Assembly (NCBI GenBank): GCA_020465985.1
Contig: JAANYP010002082.1
Location: forward strand, 487,538-551,537
Length of the DNA stretch: 64,000 nucleotides
Origin: Centrapalus pauciflorus
Taxonomy: Eukaryota > Streptophyta > Magnoliopsida > Asterales > Asteraceae
Reading direction: 5' to 3'
Positions 21,896 through 32,816 of this stretch are shown piece after piece. The notes under the pieces are model-generated. The model searched no databases. It was not told the origin of the DNA and saw nothing but the letters and a program-made list of their open reading frames with translations. Numbering within the stretch: position 1 is the stretch's first letter; every line of letters begins with the position of its first letter. The translations under genes and the position numbers were made by a program.

Positions 21896-23666
21896 ATTTG
21901 AATGAATGTGTTTGGAAGTTCACCAAGAGTGGATAAATCTTCTTTCAGATTATTTATCTCAACAATGGAAGCTGCTGTGTCAAGATCCCCTCCAAGATAG
22001 GCTTGGATTTGTGCAGGGATCTGTTGACTTATACAATGGCTGACTTTTTGTGCAGATTGGCACCAAGAGTCAACTATCTTTTGAAGCTTAGCATGCTTTA
22101 TATCTGTTTCTCTCTTTTCTTCCAGTAAAATAGAGTTGATGTGTTTTAATTCATCAAGCTCAGTTTCCAACTTATGGAAACTGTCCAGTTTACTGGATTT
22201 AGTTTTAAGATCAGTTTTAAGCTTAGAGATTTCAGATAGTAAAGCATCATGCTTCTCAACAGCAGCTTTTAGATCAACAAGCATATATTCAAACATTTTA
22301 ACTTTTTCTTCAGAACTGTAAGCCATAAAATTTTGTACCTTATACATCATAGTAGGATTCCAGTTCTCTAAGCTGCTGAAGGCTTCAGCTTCAGCCATAT
22401 CTTGTTTGAAGCTGCTTGTTGATGGGACATCAGTGTTGGCCATTAGACATTGATTATCTTCTTCATCAGATGATGAATTAGATTCCTCCCAATCACAAGT
22501 CTCTGCCATGAGTCCCTTTTGGCGGTTGGAACTCACTGAGTTTTCCAACTTCCTCAGCTTAGCCATGGCCATAAGGTACTTAACCCTATAACCACCATCC
22601 TTGTTTGTCTTGTATGGTTTGGATGACTGACCAACAGCTTTTGACACACAGTCAGCAGCTATATGGCCAGTTTTGCCACATTTGAAGCACTCAGCCTTGG
22701 ATTTATGAAATGCCTTCTTTTTGCCAGCACCTGAACTTCCCTGCAGCATGTTTCTTCCAAACCTTTTCTTGTTGAACCTTTTGACAAGCATAGCTATCAT
22801 TTGCTCATCATCTTGTTCAGCAAGATCTGCATTATCTTCTTCACCTGACTCTTCCTCCTTGTCATCATCCTGTTGATCAGATTGAGTGAACACATCACTC
22901 ACCTGATTTACAGGCTGTCTCACATTAGCCACAAAGGCTGCACCTCTTTTGGACATCTCCAAAGCATTTCTCTTTTGTTGCCTTGATTGTTCATCATTCA
23001 GTAAGGATCCATACAGATTGACTAGATCCATACTTCTGATAGTACCTGAGTTCCTTAGAATTGTTGAGAAGTAGTTCCACTCTTCAGGTAGAATGTCCAG
23101 AAATTTATTCACCAGGGTGAGACTGTCCTTAGTGATCCCAACAGCTTTGAGATCATTCACTAAAGCAGTAAACCTGGTGTAGGTTTCAGTGAGAGTCTCC
23201 TTTGGTTTAGCAAAGAAAAGTTCATACTGTCTAACAAGATTGTTGATCCTGTTGTCCAGTGTGATTGTGGGTCCATCATAGACGGTACACAAAGTATCCC
23301 ACATTTCTTTTGCTGTCTTCATTTTCTCAACCTGTTTGAACACATCATCAGGAAGAGAAATGACCATATTGTTTCTGGCCTTTGCATCCAGAGCCACCAG
23401 TCTCTTGTCTTCATCAGACCATTGAGCTTTAGCTTTCTCAAAGGTCCTGATTTCAGGAGCAGCTCCTTCAACCGCTGGAGTTATGGTAGTAACAGAGGTT
23501 GGCACATAGGGACCCTCCATCACTATCTCTGGCAGTTGTACATCCAGATTCTCTAAATAGAGCATCATTCTGCACTCCAACCAGAGAAGTTTTGATGATT
23601 AAATTTTGAAGGTTTGCCCATAGAGCCATTGTCATAGTAAGAAGAATTTGCAGCACTGTTGTCCAT
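21892..23666 (-). pseudogene. Gag of the Sirevirus-like element
   Basis: Start ATG at 23666 (MDNSAANSSYYDNG). The first ~33 codons end in TGA at 23565, and the rest lies in another frame from about 23580. The boundary (GW|ECRMMLYLENLD) is consistent with loss of one base near 23578. Main features are the copia Gag core (KEMWDTLCTVYDG, ETYTRFTALVNDLK, NYFSTILRNSG), CCHC knuckle CFKCGKTGHIAADC, an acidic Ser patch and a coiled coil (KLDSFHKLETELDELKHIN). Gag forms the particle and binds RNA. Confidence 0.88.
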
Positions 23667-23713
23667 GGAAACTTGGGAGAATGAGAGATCTAGAATGACA
23701 CACACTCTAATCT

Positions 23714-23724
23714 GCTCTGATACC
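23714..23724 (-). other. Primer-binding site, initiator-Met tRNA
   Basis: The plus strand CTCTGATACCA lies just left of the 5' LTR, so the element strand reads TGGTATCAGAG, three bases after the LTR end. It fixes the minus orientation. Confidence 0.9.
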
Positions 23725-23727
23725 AGT

Positions 23728-24855
23728 TGTAGGTCCCGAGAGGTTGCCAAAGTATATAGCTTTAAGCTGTAGAGGGGGGGGGGGGGAATACAGCTATTTA
23801 AAAACTACACATTATTTTCTCAATGTTTGTATGTATTATCAACAATTTGTTAATTACAAACAAGCTTGAATGCGGAATAGTTCAAGCTGAGATGACAGAT
23901 ACAACAGTATGTTTACTAGTTTAAGACAAACTCAAACTAGAATACAATGAATACACTCACTAAGAAGCACTCACTGTGTTTACAAGACTTAAGGGAACAA
24001 CTTATGTAAAACAGCTTAGACACACAGATACTGGTTTACACAGAAGGCTTGCATGCATGAAAATCACACTTGCACGTTCACTCTTGGTTTCAGCACTTAG
24101 CTTTTTCTCACACACCTTTCTGTCCTTAGAAGGTTCCTTTTATACTCATTCAGAGGATCTAAGAAAAACATCTTCATTGGTCGGAATGAAAAGGAGAAGT
24201 CTTGTTGAAAAGACAACATAACATTTTCTGCACTTTTCTGAAAAGCAGACTTGTCTTCACATGTGCAGAACTTTTGTCTTTTTACTTTGTCTACTGTTGC
24301 ATTGCCTTTAACTAATTTAGGAATGTCAACTTTGCGTCTTTCTTCGTTGTAAAGGCCTATTTTGATATAAGAAAAAGGTCTGTCACCCTTTTTCAAATAA
24401 CCTTTTGTCTTCATGTTACAGAACAACTTGGGCAGGCTGAGCAGTTCTGTTTTCCACTTTGTCTTCGACTTTGTAAACTGATCTTGTAGTAAAAAACAAT
24501 ACATGATGACTTGGAAACATATTCCATTAAAGTGTTTAGTCTGTTCACAAAGAACAGGTTCTGTTCACAAAGAACAGAACACTTTAAAATTGCCCAAGCT
24601 GCTCACCAGTGTAGAGCAGCGTAGACAGTTTATGTCCAGCCTGTTCAGCAGACAGAGCAGCTTGGACAAACTGTCTTAGTTGCAACACATGCAACATATA
24701 GAACAGCTTTAGACTGATATTGCAAATCATTTTTAGGTTTCAATAAGGCATATAACAGGCCTTAAATTCAACCTTCAAATGCATCAACAGGTTTGATTAT
24801 AAATCTCCCCCTCAGATGTAGAACATGTTTGACTGAGGCCTTTTTGTGCCTAACA
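23728..24855 (-). repeat. 5' LTR of the Sirevirus-like element
   Basis: 1128 bp, with the same TATA box (GTATAAAAGG, 24136-24145) and the same tandem palindromes near 24540-24580 as the 3' LTR. A 12-13-base G-run near 23776 is longer than in the other copy. The right target duplication GTAAC is at 24856-24860. Confidence 0.93.
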
Positions 24856-24860
24856 GTAAC

Positions 24861-25149
24861 GCAAGTCAATCTTCAAAAGTTAGAGTAAATAATTCTAATG
24901 AATCCGATAACATTACAATACCACATATACAATCACAACCTTCAAATCATTTCTTCAACCCCAATTACTATTGACATGAACGATCTTTTTTGAAATTTTT
25001 TCGATAGATGTCGACAGTATTTTGTTAACTTATATTTATTATAAATTACGTTTTTATTCATCATCTATATAGTAGTTTGTTTGCTATTTTAAGTGATGTG
25101 ACGCTAACACACCTTAATTTTAATTATGAAATGGATATATATATATACT
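24861..25149. other. AT-rich intergenic DNA
   Basis: This was contiguous with 11340-11739 before the 13-kb insertion. No convincing gene is present; a frame reading ...SSTPITIDMNDLF is too short to assign. Confidence 0.5.
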
Positions 25150-25476
25150 AGAACTAGCGACAATTAGGCAAGTATCACCTATCGTTTGCTAATATAGTAT
25201 AAGTAAGTCCGGGTATCGAACTCAGGGACAATCTGGTGGAATGATGATAATAAGTCGTCGGTTAATAATTAGCTATGAATTTAGATTGATTTGAACTACA
25301 GATAAACTAAATAACGACAAATGGTTTATCAACCACACACACACAATCCGAAGAAATGACTAAAAACTAAGATTTCTGATAAAAGGAAACATGTAATCAA
25401 ATGGGATCACTCCCCCTAAACATCGGATGAACAATTTAAAGCACAAATTTAATAATATATCAGTTATGATTCCAAA

Positions 25477-25989
25477 CACTACAACAAATATGTTTTTTGT
25501 TCACACCTTTTTTACACGCTTTTTAAAAGTGCGTAAAAATTTAGTAAATTTTCTACACTTATAAACGTGTTTAAAATTGTTACACTAATATGCGTGAAAA
25601 TATATAATAAATCATCTTAATTATCACATTTAAATTTATAAGGAATGAAAAGTTCACATGTATAAGTGTGGACAAATTTTAATATTTTAACACTTAAAAG
25701 CGCAGAGATCAATTTGTCACACTCAGTTTTCCCACGCTTCCTCTTATGCGGACAAATTAGGTGTGACAAATTGATTTTCATACTTTTAAGCGTGGACAAA
25801 TTATTAGTTTGTCCACATTTATAAGTATGGACTTTTTTAAATACAAATTTGAGTATAAAAACTCCATTGTTGTCTAAAATTTGTCCACACTTATAATTGT
25901 AACTAATTTTTACATCCTTATAAGTGCGAATAAAAATAAAACTTTTTTACGCACTTGCTAAAAGCGTGAATTGACATTTTTTTGTAGTG
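25477..25989. mobile_element. Non-autonomous CACTA (En/Spm) element, 513 bp
   Basis: It begins CACTACAACAAATATG and ends with the inverted CATTTTTTTGTAGTG, flanked by AAA on both sides (25474-25476, 25990-25992), the 3-bp duplication of CACTA elements. The interior is full of subterminal words such as cacgctt, tgtccacacttata and gcgtggacaaatt in both orientations. These are the usual transposase-binding architecture. No transposase is encoded. Confidence 0.88.
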
Positions 25990-26830
25990 AAAGAAACAAA
26001 CACACAAATCTCTAAGATATGTTTGATGCTAATTTATCATAACAACCGATATCATATCCACTCAAATCTCTTATTCACGAATACAATATCGATTGAACGT
26101 GTGAACAATGATCATCTAGCTATATGGATCTCTCGCTATAGCACAATAATCCCATAACTCACGACGTGAACACGAAAACCTCTTTTAAATGTTCAAAACT
26201 TGAGTTATGCAAATCCGAATGTTCACAACAAGTTTACGACTTTTGAATGATGATTCGGTTAATACCAAATACATAAAACTCATGCTATATTCTCATAAAA
26301 ACATAAATCCCCTCTTATTATTATGACAACACCGATTAAACATACTCTTTCACCATCTCTAGTAGAAAGATTCAACTTCACCAAAATGTTTGGTTTATCA
26401 AAAACAAATACCAACTATTTCAAACTCTCATTATGGAAATAATGAAGCATTCATAGCAAGTTTAACAAGTCTAAACATAACAACAAGATTTTCATTCAAA
26501 ATACACAAACTTCGATATATTATCCGATTACATACGAATTATAAATCATCCAATGTTTAGGGTTTGCTACCCAAATGATTACATAGCAAAACTACTCCAT
26601 ATTAATGGAGTAAAACATCATCATACAATAAGCAAGCATTCCAAACATTAAGATAAACTTAAGTATACGAAAAACTCCCTTAATAACGTATGGTGATGAA
26701 GATGCAATCCTTTGAAACAAACTCCAAGTTAAAAGCTTTCCTTGCCTTCCTTCTTCTTCAAGAAATCAGAGAAAAGTGTGTGTGAATTTTTTATAAAAAT
26801 TCGTCTCCTTCATTTAATGAGCAGAAAATC

Positions 26831-26840
26831 CCTTTTATAG
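26831..26840 (-). promoter_or_regulatory. TATA box of the minus-strand LTR-like sequence
   Basis: CTATAAAAGG on the minus strand lies 10 bp downstream of the nearest ACTCGCCGAGT copy. That places the palindrome array in the U3/promoter position. Confidence 0.6.
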
Positions 26841-26850
26841 GCTGGGAAGA

Positions 26851-27170
26851 ACTCGCCGAGTACAAGACCTGAACTCGCCGAGTTCACGTGTTGTCAGCTT
26901 CTGATTTGATCTCCAGGAGGGGGAACTCGCCGAGTATGTGAAGGGAACTCGCCGAGTTCATGAGCTGTCGACTCCTCATTTGATCTAGCATTTATCAGGA
27001 ATATTCAGAAATTAACAGTTTTCAGGTGTACTCGCCGAGTACAGGGATGAACTCGCCGAGTTCATGTTGGGAATTCGGTTCTGGAAATGGGTGAACTCGC
27101 CGAGTATGTGAGTGAACTCGCCGAGTTCTGAGCAGATCAGACTTTCTGTTTTGATGTGAACTCGCCGAGT
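26851..27170. repeat. Nine copies of the palindrome ACTCGCCGAGT
   Basis: Exact copies start at 26851, 26873, 26925, 26947, 27030, 27051, 27095, 27116 and 27160. Most come in pairs 21-22 bp apart separated by larger gaps. Each is an 11-bp odd palindrome with two CpGs in otherwise AT-rich DNA. Three complement-form copies (ACTCGGCGAGT) occur at 32000, 32195 and 32217. Confidence 0.95.
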
Positions 27171-27326
27171 TCTGCTTGTTTAAGCTCCTTCCACTTCTAT
27201 TTACTCAACAAACGCCTCAAATGACAACATGAACCTATAAGATCGAGTTTGAAACGAATAACAACCAAAAACCTATGTAAAACACGAGATATCGTCCGAT
27301 AAAACATGTACAAATTGGACGATATC

Positions 27327-28355
27327 ATTAAGATTATGTATTCTATTTTAATTTATAAATATTCATTTATTGGTCTGATCCGACCAAGATAATCATTTGA
27401 ATTTTCGAATTATAACGCGACCATAATTTATGCAATGGGCCCCTTCGGTGGCTGGATCCGCCACTGATCATTATATTGTTTAAGTTTATTTTTATGATTT
27501 AGAATTTCTTTGTATTAATTTTCTTTTATTCATAAGTAAATACGTACACTGTTTAATTGTTTCTTTTTAAATAATCAAAACCTGTTATTTTGAGGTTACG
27601 TTTGATTCTTTTGCAAACATAGAACTAGTATCGAGCAACTCATCAATGGATGATTCTAAATGTACACCTCCCTTCTTGTTGATCACACACCCTTCCTTTT
27701 AAGGTGAGAGGGAGATTAAAGTTTAACTAGTGAATGCATGCTACGTAATTAACAACATACAGAGAAGAGATGTATGATTAGTAATAATTAAGAACGAGAG
27801 GTGTACGTACAACCAGTCCGCCACATGGAGAAAAGCAGGGGGGAAAGACCCCCAACGATTTGCGTAAATTTGACGAACTTTAGTCTATGTGTTATAGAAA
27901 ATTAACACGACGAATACCTTATACAATCTCATGTCCCCAACGAAAAAATTTTCTGGATCCGCCACTACGTAGAACACAACTCTCGTTGATTTGGAATTCG
28001 TTTTGTCTGCGCAGCCCCTTGATTTTTTATTCTGTTAAGAGAAAGGAATATAAAAAGGGTGCATACGGTCACAAGCAGTTGTCTACTTCCTTTCGGTCAA
28101 AATTGATCGATCAACTATATATGTCTATGGGTATGTTAAATAATGGAACTGAAGGCTGGTTTTCTCTTGGTCCATAAGTCTTTGTGCTTTGCTATTGGTT
28201 GGTTACTTTGTTTGCAAGTGCTGGTGTTTATTTTATTGCATAGTTGATAGTTGTCGTTTTTCGTCAAATTCTATCTGTCGTTTTCATTCCATCATCTTCT
28301 GCAAATTTACCATTTAGGTTCCTTCGCAGAAGAGTAGAGTTTTAGTGACGATAAA
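27327..28355. other. Intergenic DNA
   Basis: I see no supported gene. The word ctggatccgccact occurs twice (near 27453 and 27953), suggesting an old element family. A 96-codon ORF at 27887-28177 has no motif and is not called. Confidence 0.5.
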
Positions 28356-28589
28356 TGTTAGCATATACATGGTATTTTAATATAATTGCATAGTTGGAGG
28401 GTTGCTTTTGTCATTATCTCATTTCTTGTTTATATACAGTCTTTTTATTGTTCATTGTAAGACAACACATTATAATCAATAAACCCTAACCGTTTCTTGT
28501 AAACCCTAACATCTTTTCCTTATTGTTCATCATGGTATCAAAGCCGTGATGGTTGATTTGTTGAATTCTCGGTTTGTCGCACTCATTCA

Positions 28590-29067
28590 TAGGGCTGTTC
28601 ATGGACCGGTTCGGTTCGGTTAGTAGCAAAAGTGTGAACCGTATTTTCGGTTTCGGTTACCCGCTTTATGGTTTCGGTTATATGCGGTTCGGTTTGCGGA
28701 TAGTTGTTATCTTTTTATAAATAATAAAAGTATAGAAATTTTAAACTTTGATTGTTCCTTAAAATTAAGTTTATTCGTAATAAATATATCAATTACATTA
28801 AAAATTTCATAAAACTACTTAAACAAACAAATATTTAATTAAAATGAAACTATAAATATAATATTTTAGCTTGTAATTTATCTATTTATATGTAAATATT
28901 TATGATATGTTTATGTTCGGTTCGGTTCGGTTACCCGCGGTTTAATAAAAATGAAAACCGTAACCGGTCCGTTATATGTCGGTTTTTTCGGATTTCGGTT
29001 TTTTCGGTTTCGGATTGACCGGTCCGGCTCGGTTTTTCGGTTTTCCGGTTTCTTTTGAACACCCCTA
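28590..29067. mobile_element. hAT-type MITE, 478 bp, nested in the copia remnant
   Basis: Terminal inverted repeats are TAGGGCTGTTCA and TGAACACCCCTA (11/12). A perfect 8-bp duplication CTCATTCA lies at 28582-28589 and 29068-29075, the hAT signature. Both ends carry many GGTTCGGTT/ttttcggtttcgg words, with an AT-rich centre. No transposase is present. Confidence 0.9.
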
Positions 29068-29155
29068 CTCATTCACCATTTGGTTCATCGTTTTGTCTCG
29101 TAATTTTCGGCCAAGGCTGCGCAGCCGTAAAGAAATCAACGGTCTGGAATCGTTC

Positions 29156-29700
29156 ACCGTTGGATCATCACGATTTTTGGTGTGTAGGTTCGAAAAATAT
29201 GTAGCTACACTTTTACCATTGGGATTATTAATTCGAGCTTTGTATTTGGAGATATGTACTGTCGATCGTAGCTGTTTTGTTTCAGGATTTTCGGCCAGAT
29301 TTGTGTATCTGTGGGGAAAACGTATTTCTGACTTTATTAACCGTTGGATCGTCGCGATTTCTGTACTGTAGGTTCTAAACACCTATAACTACAATGTCAC
29401 CGTTGGGATTATTGAATAAACGTTATTCCTTTGAGTTATTAATAGTCGAAGTTGGATGCAGATTGAAATCGTCGTGTTTTTGCACACTAGTAGTAAAACT
29501 CAAGGTATTGACTTCTTAAACCGTTAGATCGTCGTGATTTTTGGACTGAAGATTCAGCACACAAATATACTTAATCTCACCGTTTGGATTATCGATTAGA
29601 GTGTTTTGTTGGGACTTATTTACGTTTGACGTTGGTTGCTGATTCTTGATTTGCTAGTCTTTGATCTCATATTTGTTTCGTCGAAGTTTCGAATTTGTTT
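29156..29700 (+). repeat. Three tandem ~182-bp repeats in the copia leader
   Basis: Copies start at 29156, 29340 and 29520, each with ACCGTT(G/A)GATC(G/A)TC followed about 65 bp later by ACCxTTxGGATTAT. The copies have diverged. They lie between the PBS and the protease fragment. Confidence 0.75.
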
Positions 29701-29944
29701 GGGGTTATCGTTGCTATCAAGGATTGGTTTGTGAGTATTTTTAGCCATCTTCGTTGGGTTTATTGTCTTCGTTGATTCGTTGATTACGACTAATGGTTTT
29801 GATTGCCGTCCTTAACTAATTGCTTGTTGATTGGGTTAAGGTTTTTAGATTGTGGTATTGACTATAATTTGGGTTTTTGGTTATTGATCATCATACTTCT
29901 TTCGGAATTATTCGTCATCAATTGTAATTTATATTGGAGTCACA

Positions 29945-30355
29945 ATGGTTGCATTTGATCATTTGGTTATGGAGCAGCTTAAACAGTATCTTGGCTCGTC
30001 ATCCACTGCCATGTCAGCCTCTCCATCAGGTTTGTCTTCGTCTAATAATTCAGGTATTCCTTCGTCCTTATGGATCTTGGATTCTGGTGCATCTCATCAT
30101 ATGTCTCCATATTTGTCTTCATTTGTTTCTTTATCTCCTGGTTTGCCTATGTCTATTATGTCAGCTAATGGAACAACTATGCCATTGGAAGGTGTTGGTT
30201 CTGTTGCCACACCTCATGTATCTCTACCTGATGTGTATTATATTCCTAGTCTTGCTTTAAATCTTGCTTCTGTTAGTCAACTATGCAAATCGGGTTATTA
30301 TGTTTTCTTTTCTGATTTATCTTGTTGTGTTCAGGACCCTAGCCGTTTCTTGTAA
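29945..30355 (+). pseudogene. Copia protease fragment
   Basis: The 136-codon frame starts MVAFDHLVMEQLKQYL (end of Gag). It contains LWILDSGASHHMS with the catalytic Asp-Ser-Gly, then VYYIPSLALNLASVSQLCKSGY, typical for the region between protease and integrase. It ends by running into LTR sequence at about 30332, so integrase and RT were lost by deletion. Confidence 0.85.
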
Positions 30356-30382
30356 ACCCTAGCATCTTTTCCTTATTGTTCA

Positions 30383-31130
30383 TTAGCTGCTAATACTTCG
30401 AGGTATATTTAACTCATATACATAGCAATTATGACGTGTTAGAAGTAAATATGACTCATACCGGCCCATTATCATCAATTACAAGAATAAATGTCTCATA
30501 CTAACTCATTAAAAACCATTACAAGTATATTTAACTCATAACTTAACTCTGAACGTCTTAAAGTCTGTGCATGCCCGGAAAGTAAGCACTAGTCATCGTT
30601 CCGTAAGGTTTATGTCCAAAACCTTTATATGTTCGTGTCTGGAACCAAAGACCTTCTCAAAAAATGGATGGCTTGTCTGTCGGGGTTGGATTGCTTGACG
30701 AGGGTAAAAGTTTCTATTGTTCGCAAACTCACGTACTAAAGCATCTGTAAAAGATGATAAAAAAAAAGATTAGGATACTTCTAATTAAGTGTAAATAACA
30801 ACAATATAAATTACTTTTAAACATTAAATATCAATACACTTTTAAGTTCAAGCAATAAACACTTACAAATTGTTCCTCGACTATTGAGTTGTTGAATGTC
30901 TCATTTTTATTGACATGAGCATCATGAAAAGTTTGGATTCTACTCAAACTTGGTTAGATAATAAAAACTAGATTTTACTTCACACACACACACACACACA
31001 CACAGAGGGAAGAGTTCTTTTAAGAACTCAAATATTGATGAGAACATAAAAATCAACAAGTGCTTTTAAATAAAAAAAGCTATGGATGAAAAATAAGAGA
31101 TGACAATCCTGTAATTATTTTAAACTTTTG
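30383..31130. other. AT-rich intergenic DNA with (CA)12
   Basis: No gene. A perfect CA microsatellite lies at 30981-31004. Scattered words aactcata and ttacaagtat recur at 30405-30545. Confidence 0.6.
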
Positions 31131-31199
31131 ACAGTGGAGAATTATAAAAAGATGTGCAAAAAATATTTTGGGAAAAAAAATTGTATTTTTAGTTTAAAT

Positions 31200-32811
31200 A
31201 TGTAAAATTAATTTGTATTTGAGGACATTTAGTTTAAATATGTAAAATTAATTTGTATAATTAAGTTGGATTATGAAAGATGATTATGTATCCGGATATT
31301 TAAAAGTTGGTTGCTATTTTAAGAAATTAAGAAACTTTAGAATTTTGAATTATTAATATGGAGTATGATGATTTATAAATGTTAGTGATGATAAAATTAA
31401 GATGAAAATCAGTATTTAGTGAAATCAGATAAGTAGAGGGGTTATTTTGTCAATAACTGAAAGTTAAGAAATAAAAGACTCATTGTCTCTTATTTTGGAT
31501 AATTTCAAACTCAAAACACTCTCAGACTCTCTCTCTCTACAATCTGCTGGACATTTGAAATTGTTGGAGAAAATTTGTGGATTGAAGTTAACAATTACCA
31601 AGAATTAAGGTAAGAAGTTATTTCTAAGAGATGAGTTTTATTTTTAGAGAAAAGATGCATAAATTCGAATTTAAAATCTGAGAAAAATGTGGATGCATGT
31701 ATGTTTTAATAGTTGGAAATCATTTTTGGATGATTACTGAAGCATTTGAAACAAGAATCGTTGGTTAATTCGTCCTAAACGGTAAGAAATCTCAACTTTT
31801 GTAAGTTTTTGTGTTCTTGAGGTTTTTCATCATATTTGGTCCAATCTGGACGAATTAGTGTGTTATGAATGGGGAAAATGATGTAGAAACACCCCAAATA
31901 TGTTAATAAAACATTATTTCAAGTAGCATGTGTTAAAAATGGATTTTTGGCGATTTTTATGTTAAAACCCGTAGCTTCGACACGATGAACTGCATGTCGA
32001 CTCGGCGAGTCGCCAAGAACACTTGAATAAATCTTCAAAAATGCATAAGTGTTGGATCCGAATTCGGACAGGACCCGAACTTCGATGGAACCGAACTCGA
32101 ATAAGAACGAACTCGGACGGACCCGAACTCGGATGGGTCAAAAGTAAATCGGATGGATCCGAAATCCGGCCGAGGATCCCAAGTTTGGACCTCGACTCGG
32201 CGAGTCGCCTCGACTCACTCGGCGAGTCACCCACAGATTATGCGAATTTCGGATGAGTTTTAAGGAACCCGAATTTATGGTTAATTAATCACACTTTTGG
32301 GATATCTTTTGTACTATATTAAGGTATATAATGAAGGGTTATTTGGGAATAATAACACACCAAATGATGGTTTTTAAACGTGAGTTTCGGATGTCAGTTC
32401 CGAATGTTTTAACACTTTAAATTGAAAAGACTTGTTGCAATTTGTTAAAGAACATATAATGATGATATGTTTATCTTGTGAAAATGTAACAGGTCCCTTG
32501 TGGTGTTGTTTAACCCACAGTGGGGTACTTTTATGGTTCCGGTTGAAATTCCGAGGAGAAATAATATTGATTAAAGTCAATTAACGCACCCACTATGAGT
32601 ACATATGATTTCACATGTTTATATCTGCTTTATGTTAGCTATTGCCTGCTGAGACATGTTTCACTTTCGTTTGGAATTCTACTAACTTGTGTAGATTTAG
32701 ATGCACATTGTTGCTCGTTGCATGTCCGTTTCTTTGTTGTGTATCTTTCGATGGACCGGTAGGTCGCATCTGTTATTCCGATGTTACTGCGCTATATGAC
32801 CCGGAGGTGAT
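31200..32811 (+). mobile_element. Older gypsy LTR, left part, split by the Tekay element
   Basis: The segment has the layout of the neighbouring Tekay LTR: a CT-rich leader (actctcagactctctctct, 31520), ggtaagaag, then a tract of TTCGGA/CTCGGA words with three ACTCGGCGAGT copies. It ends gacccggaggtgatccctc where the younger element inserted. The right part resumes at 42888. The 5' end is not defined here. Confidence 0.6.
32000..32227. repeat. Three ACTCGGCGAGT copies in the older gypsy LTR
   Basis: Copies start at 32000, 32195 and 32217; the last two are 22 bp apart, the same spacing as pairs at 26.9 kb. Between them lie many accgaactcgga-type words. Confidence 0.9.
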
Positions 32812-32816
32812 CCCTC

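Larger units (their letters stand above)
11740..24855 (-). mobile_element. Sirevirus-like Ty1-copia retrotransposon, 13.1 kb, inactivated
   Basis: LTRs of 1124 bp (11740-12863) and 1128 bp (23728-24855) both run TG...CA, and perfect GTAAC duplications lie at 11735-11739 and 24856-24860. Reading right to left: 5' LTR, initiator-Met PBS, gag, protease, integrase, RT-RNase H, a very long extra ORF, PPT, 3' LTR. Copia gene order, large size and an ORF between pol and the 3' LTR fit the Sirevirus (SIRE/Maximus) lineage. About 14 substitutions separate the LTRs (~1.2%), yet gag-pol has frameshifts, nonsense codons and a deletion removing the RT active site. It cannot move autonomously. Confidence 0.93.
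25150..27326 (-). mobile_element. LTR-like sequence (solo LTR or LARD), minus strand
   Basis: On the minus strand it starts TGATATCGTCC at 27326, carries the ACTCGGCGAGT array, then a TATA box (CTATAAAAGG, 26831-26840), a pyrimidine-rich leader and ttgtccctgagttcgatacc near 25215. That last motif is common near ends of plant gypsy-type LTRs, and a related plus-strand motif occurs at 45056. Target duplications were not found and no ORFs are present, so the class is provisional. A CACTA element has inserted in it. Confidence 0.45.
28356..30382 (+). mobile_element. Ty1-copia remnant
   Basis: An LTR-like segment starting TGTTAGCATATAC (28356) ends just before a PBS-like TGGTATCAAAGCC at 28533. 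The sequence ctttttccttattgttcat-type end recurs at 30360-30383, giving a truncated second LTR directly behind a protease fragment. Everything from integrase to RNase H is deleted. Boundaries are provisional because no target duplication could be confirmed. Confidence 0.65.

Noticed and set aside
25195..25235. tRNA-like T-arm (ccgggtatcgaactcaggga)
   Set aside because: No acceptor stem or anticodon arm fits around it; the motif recurs in LTR-like context at 45056.
28976..29382. 131- and 105-codon ORFs on opposite strands
   Set aside because: They run across the hAT MITE end and copia leader repeats; no motif.
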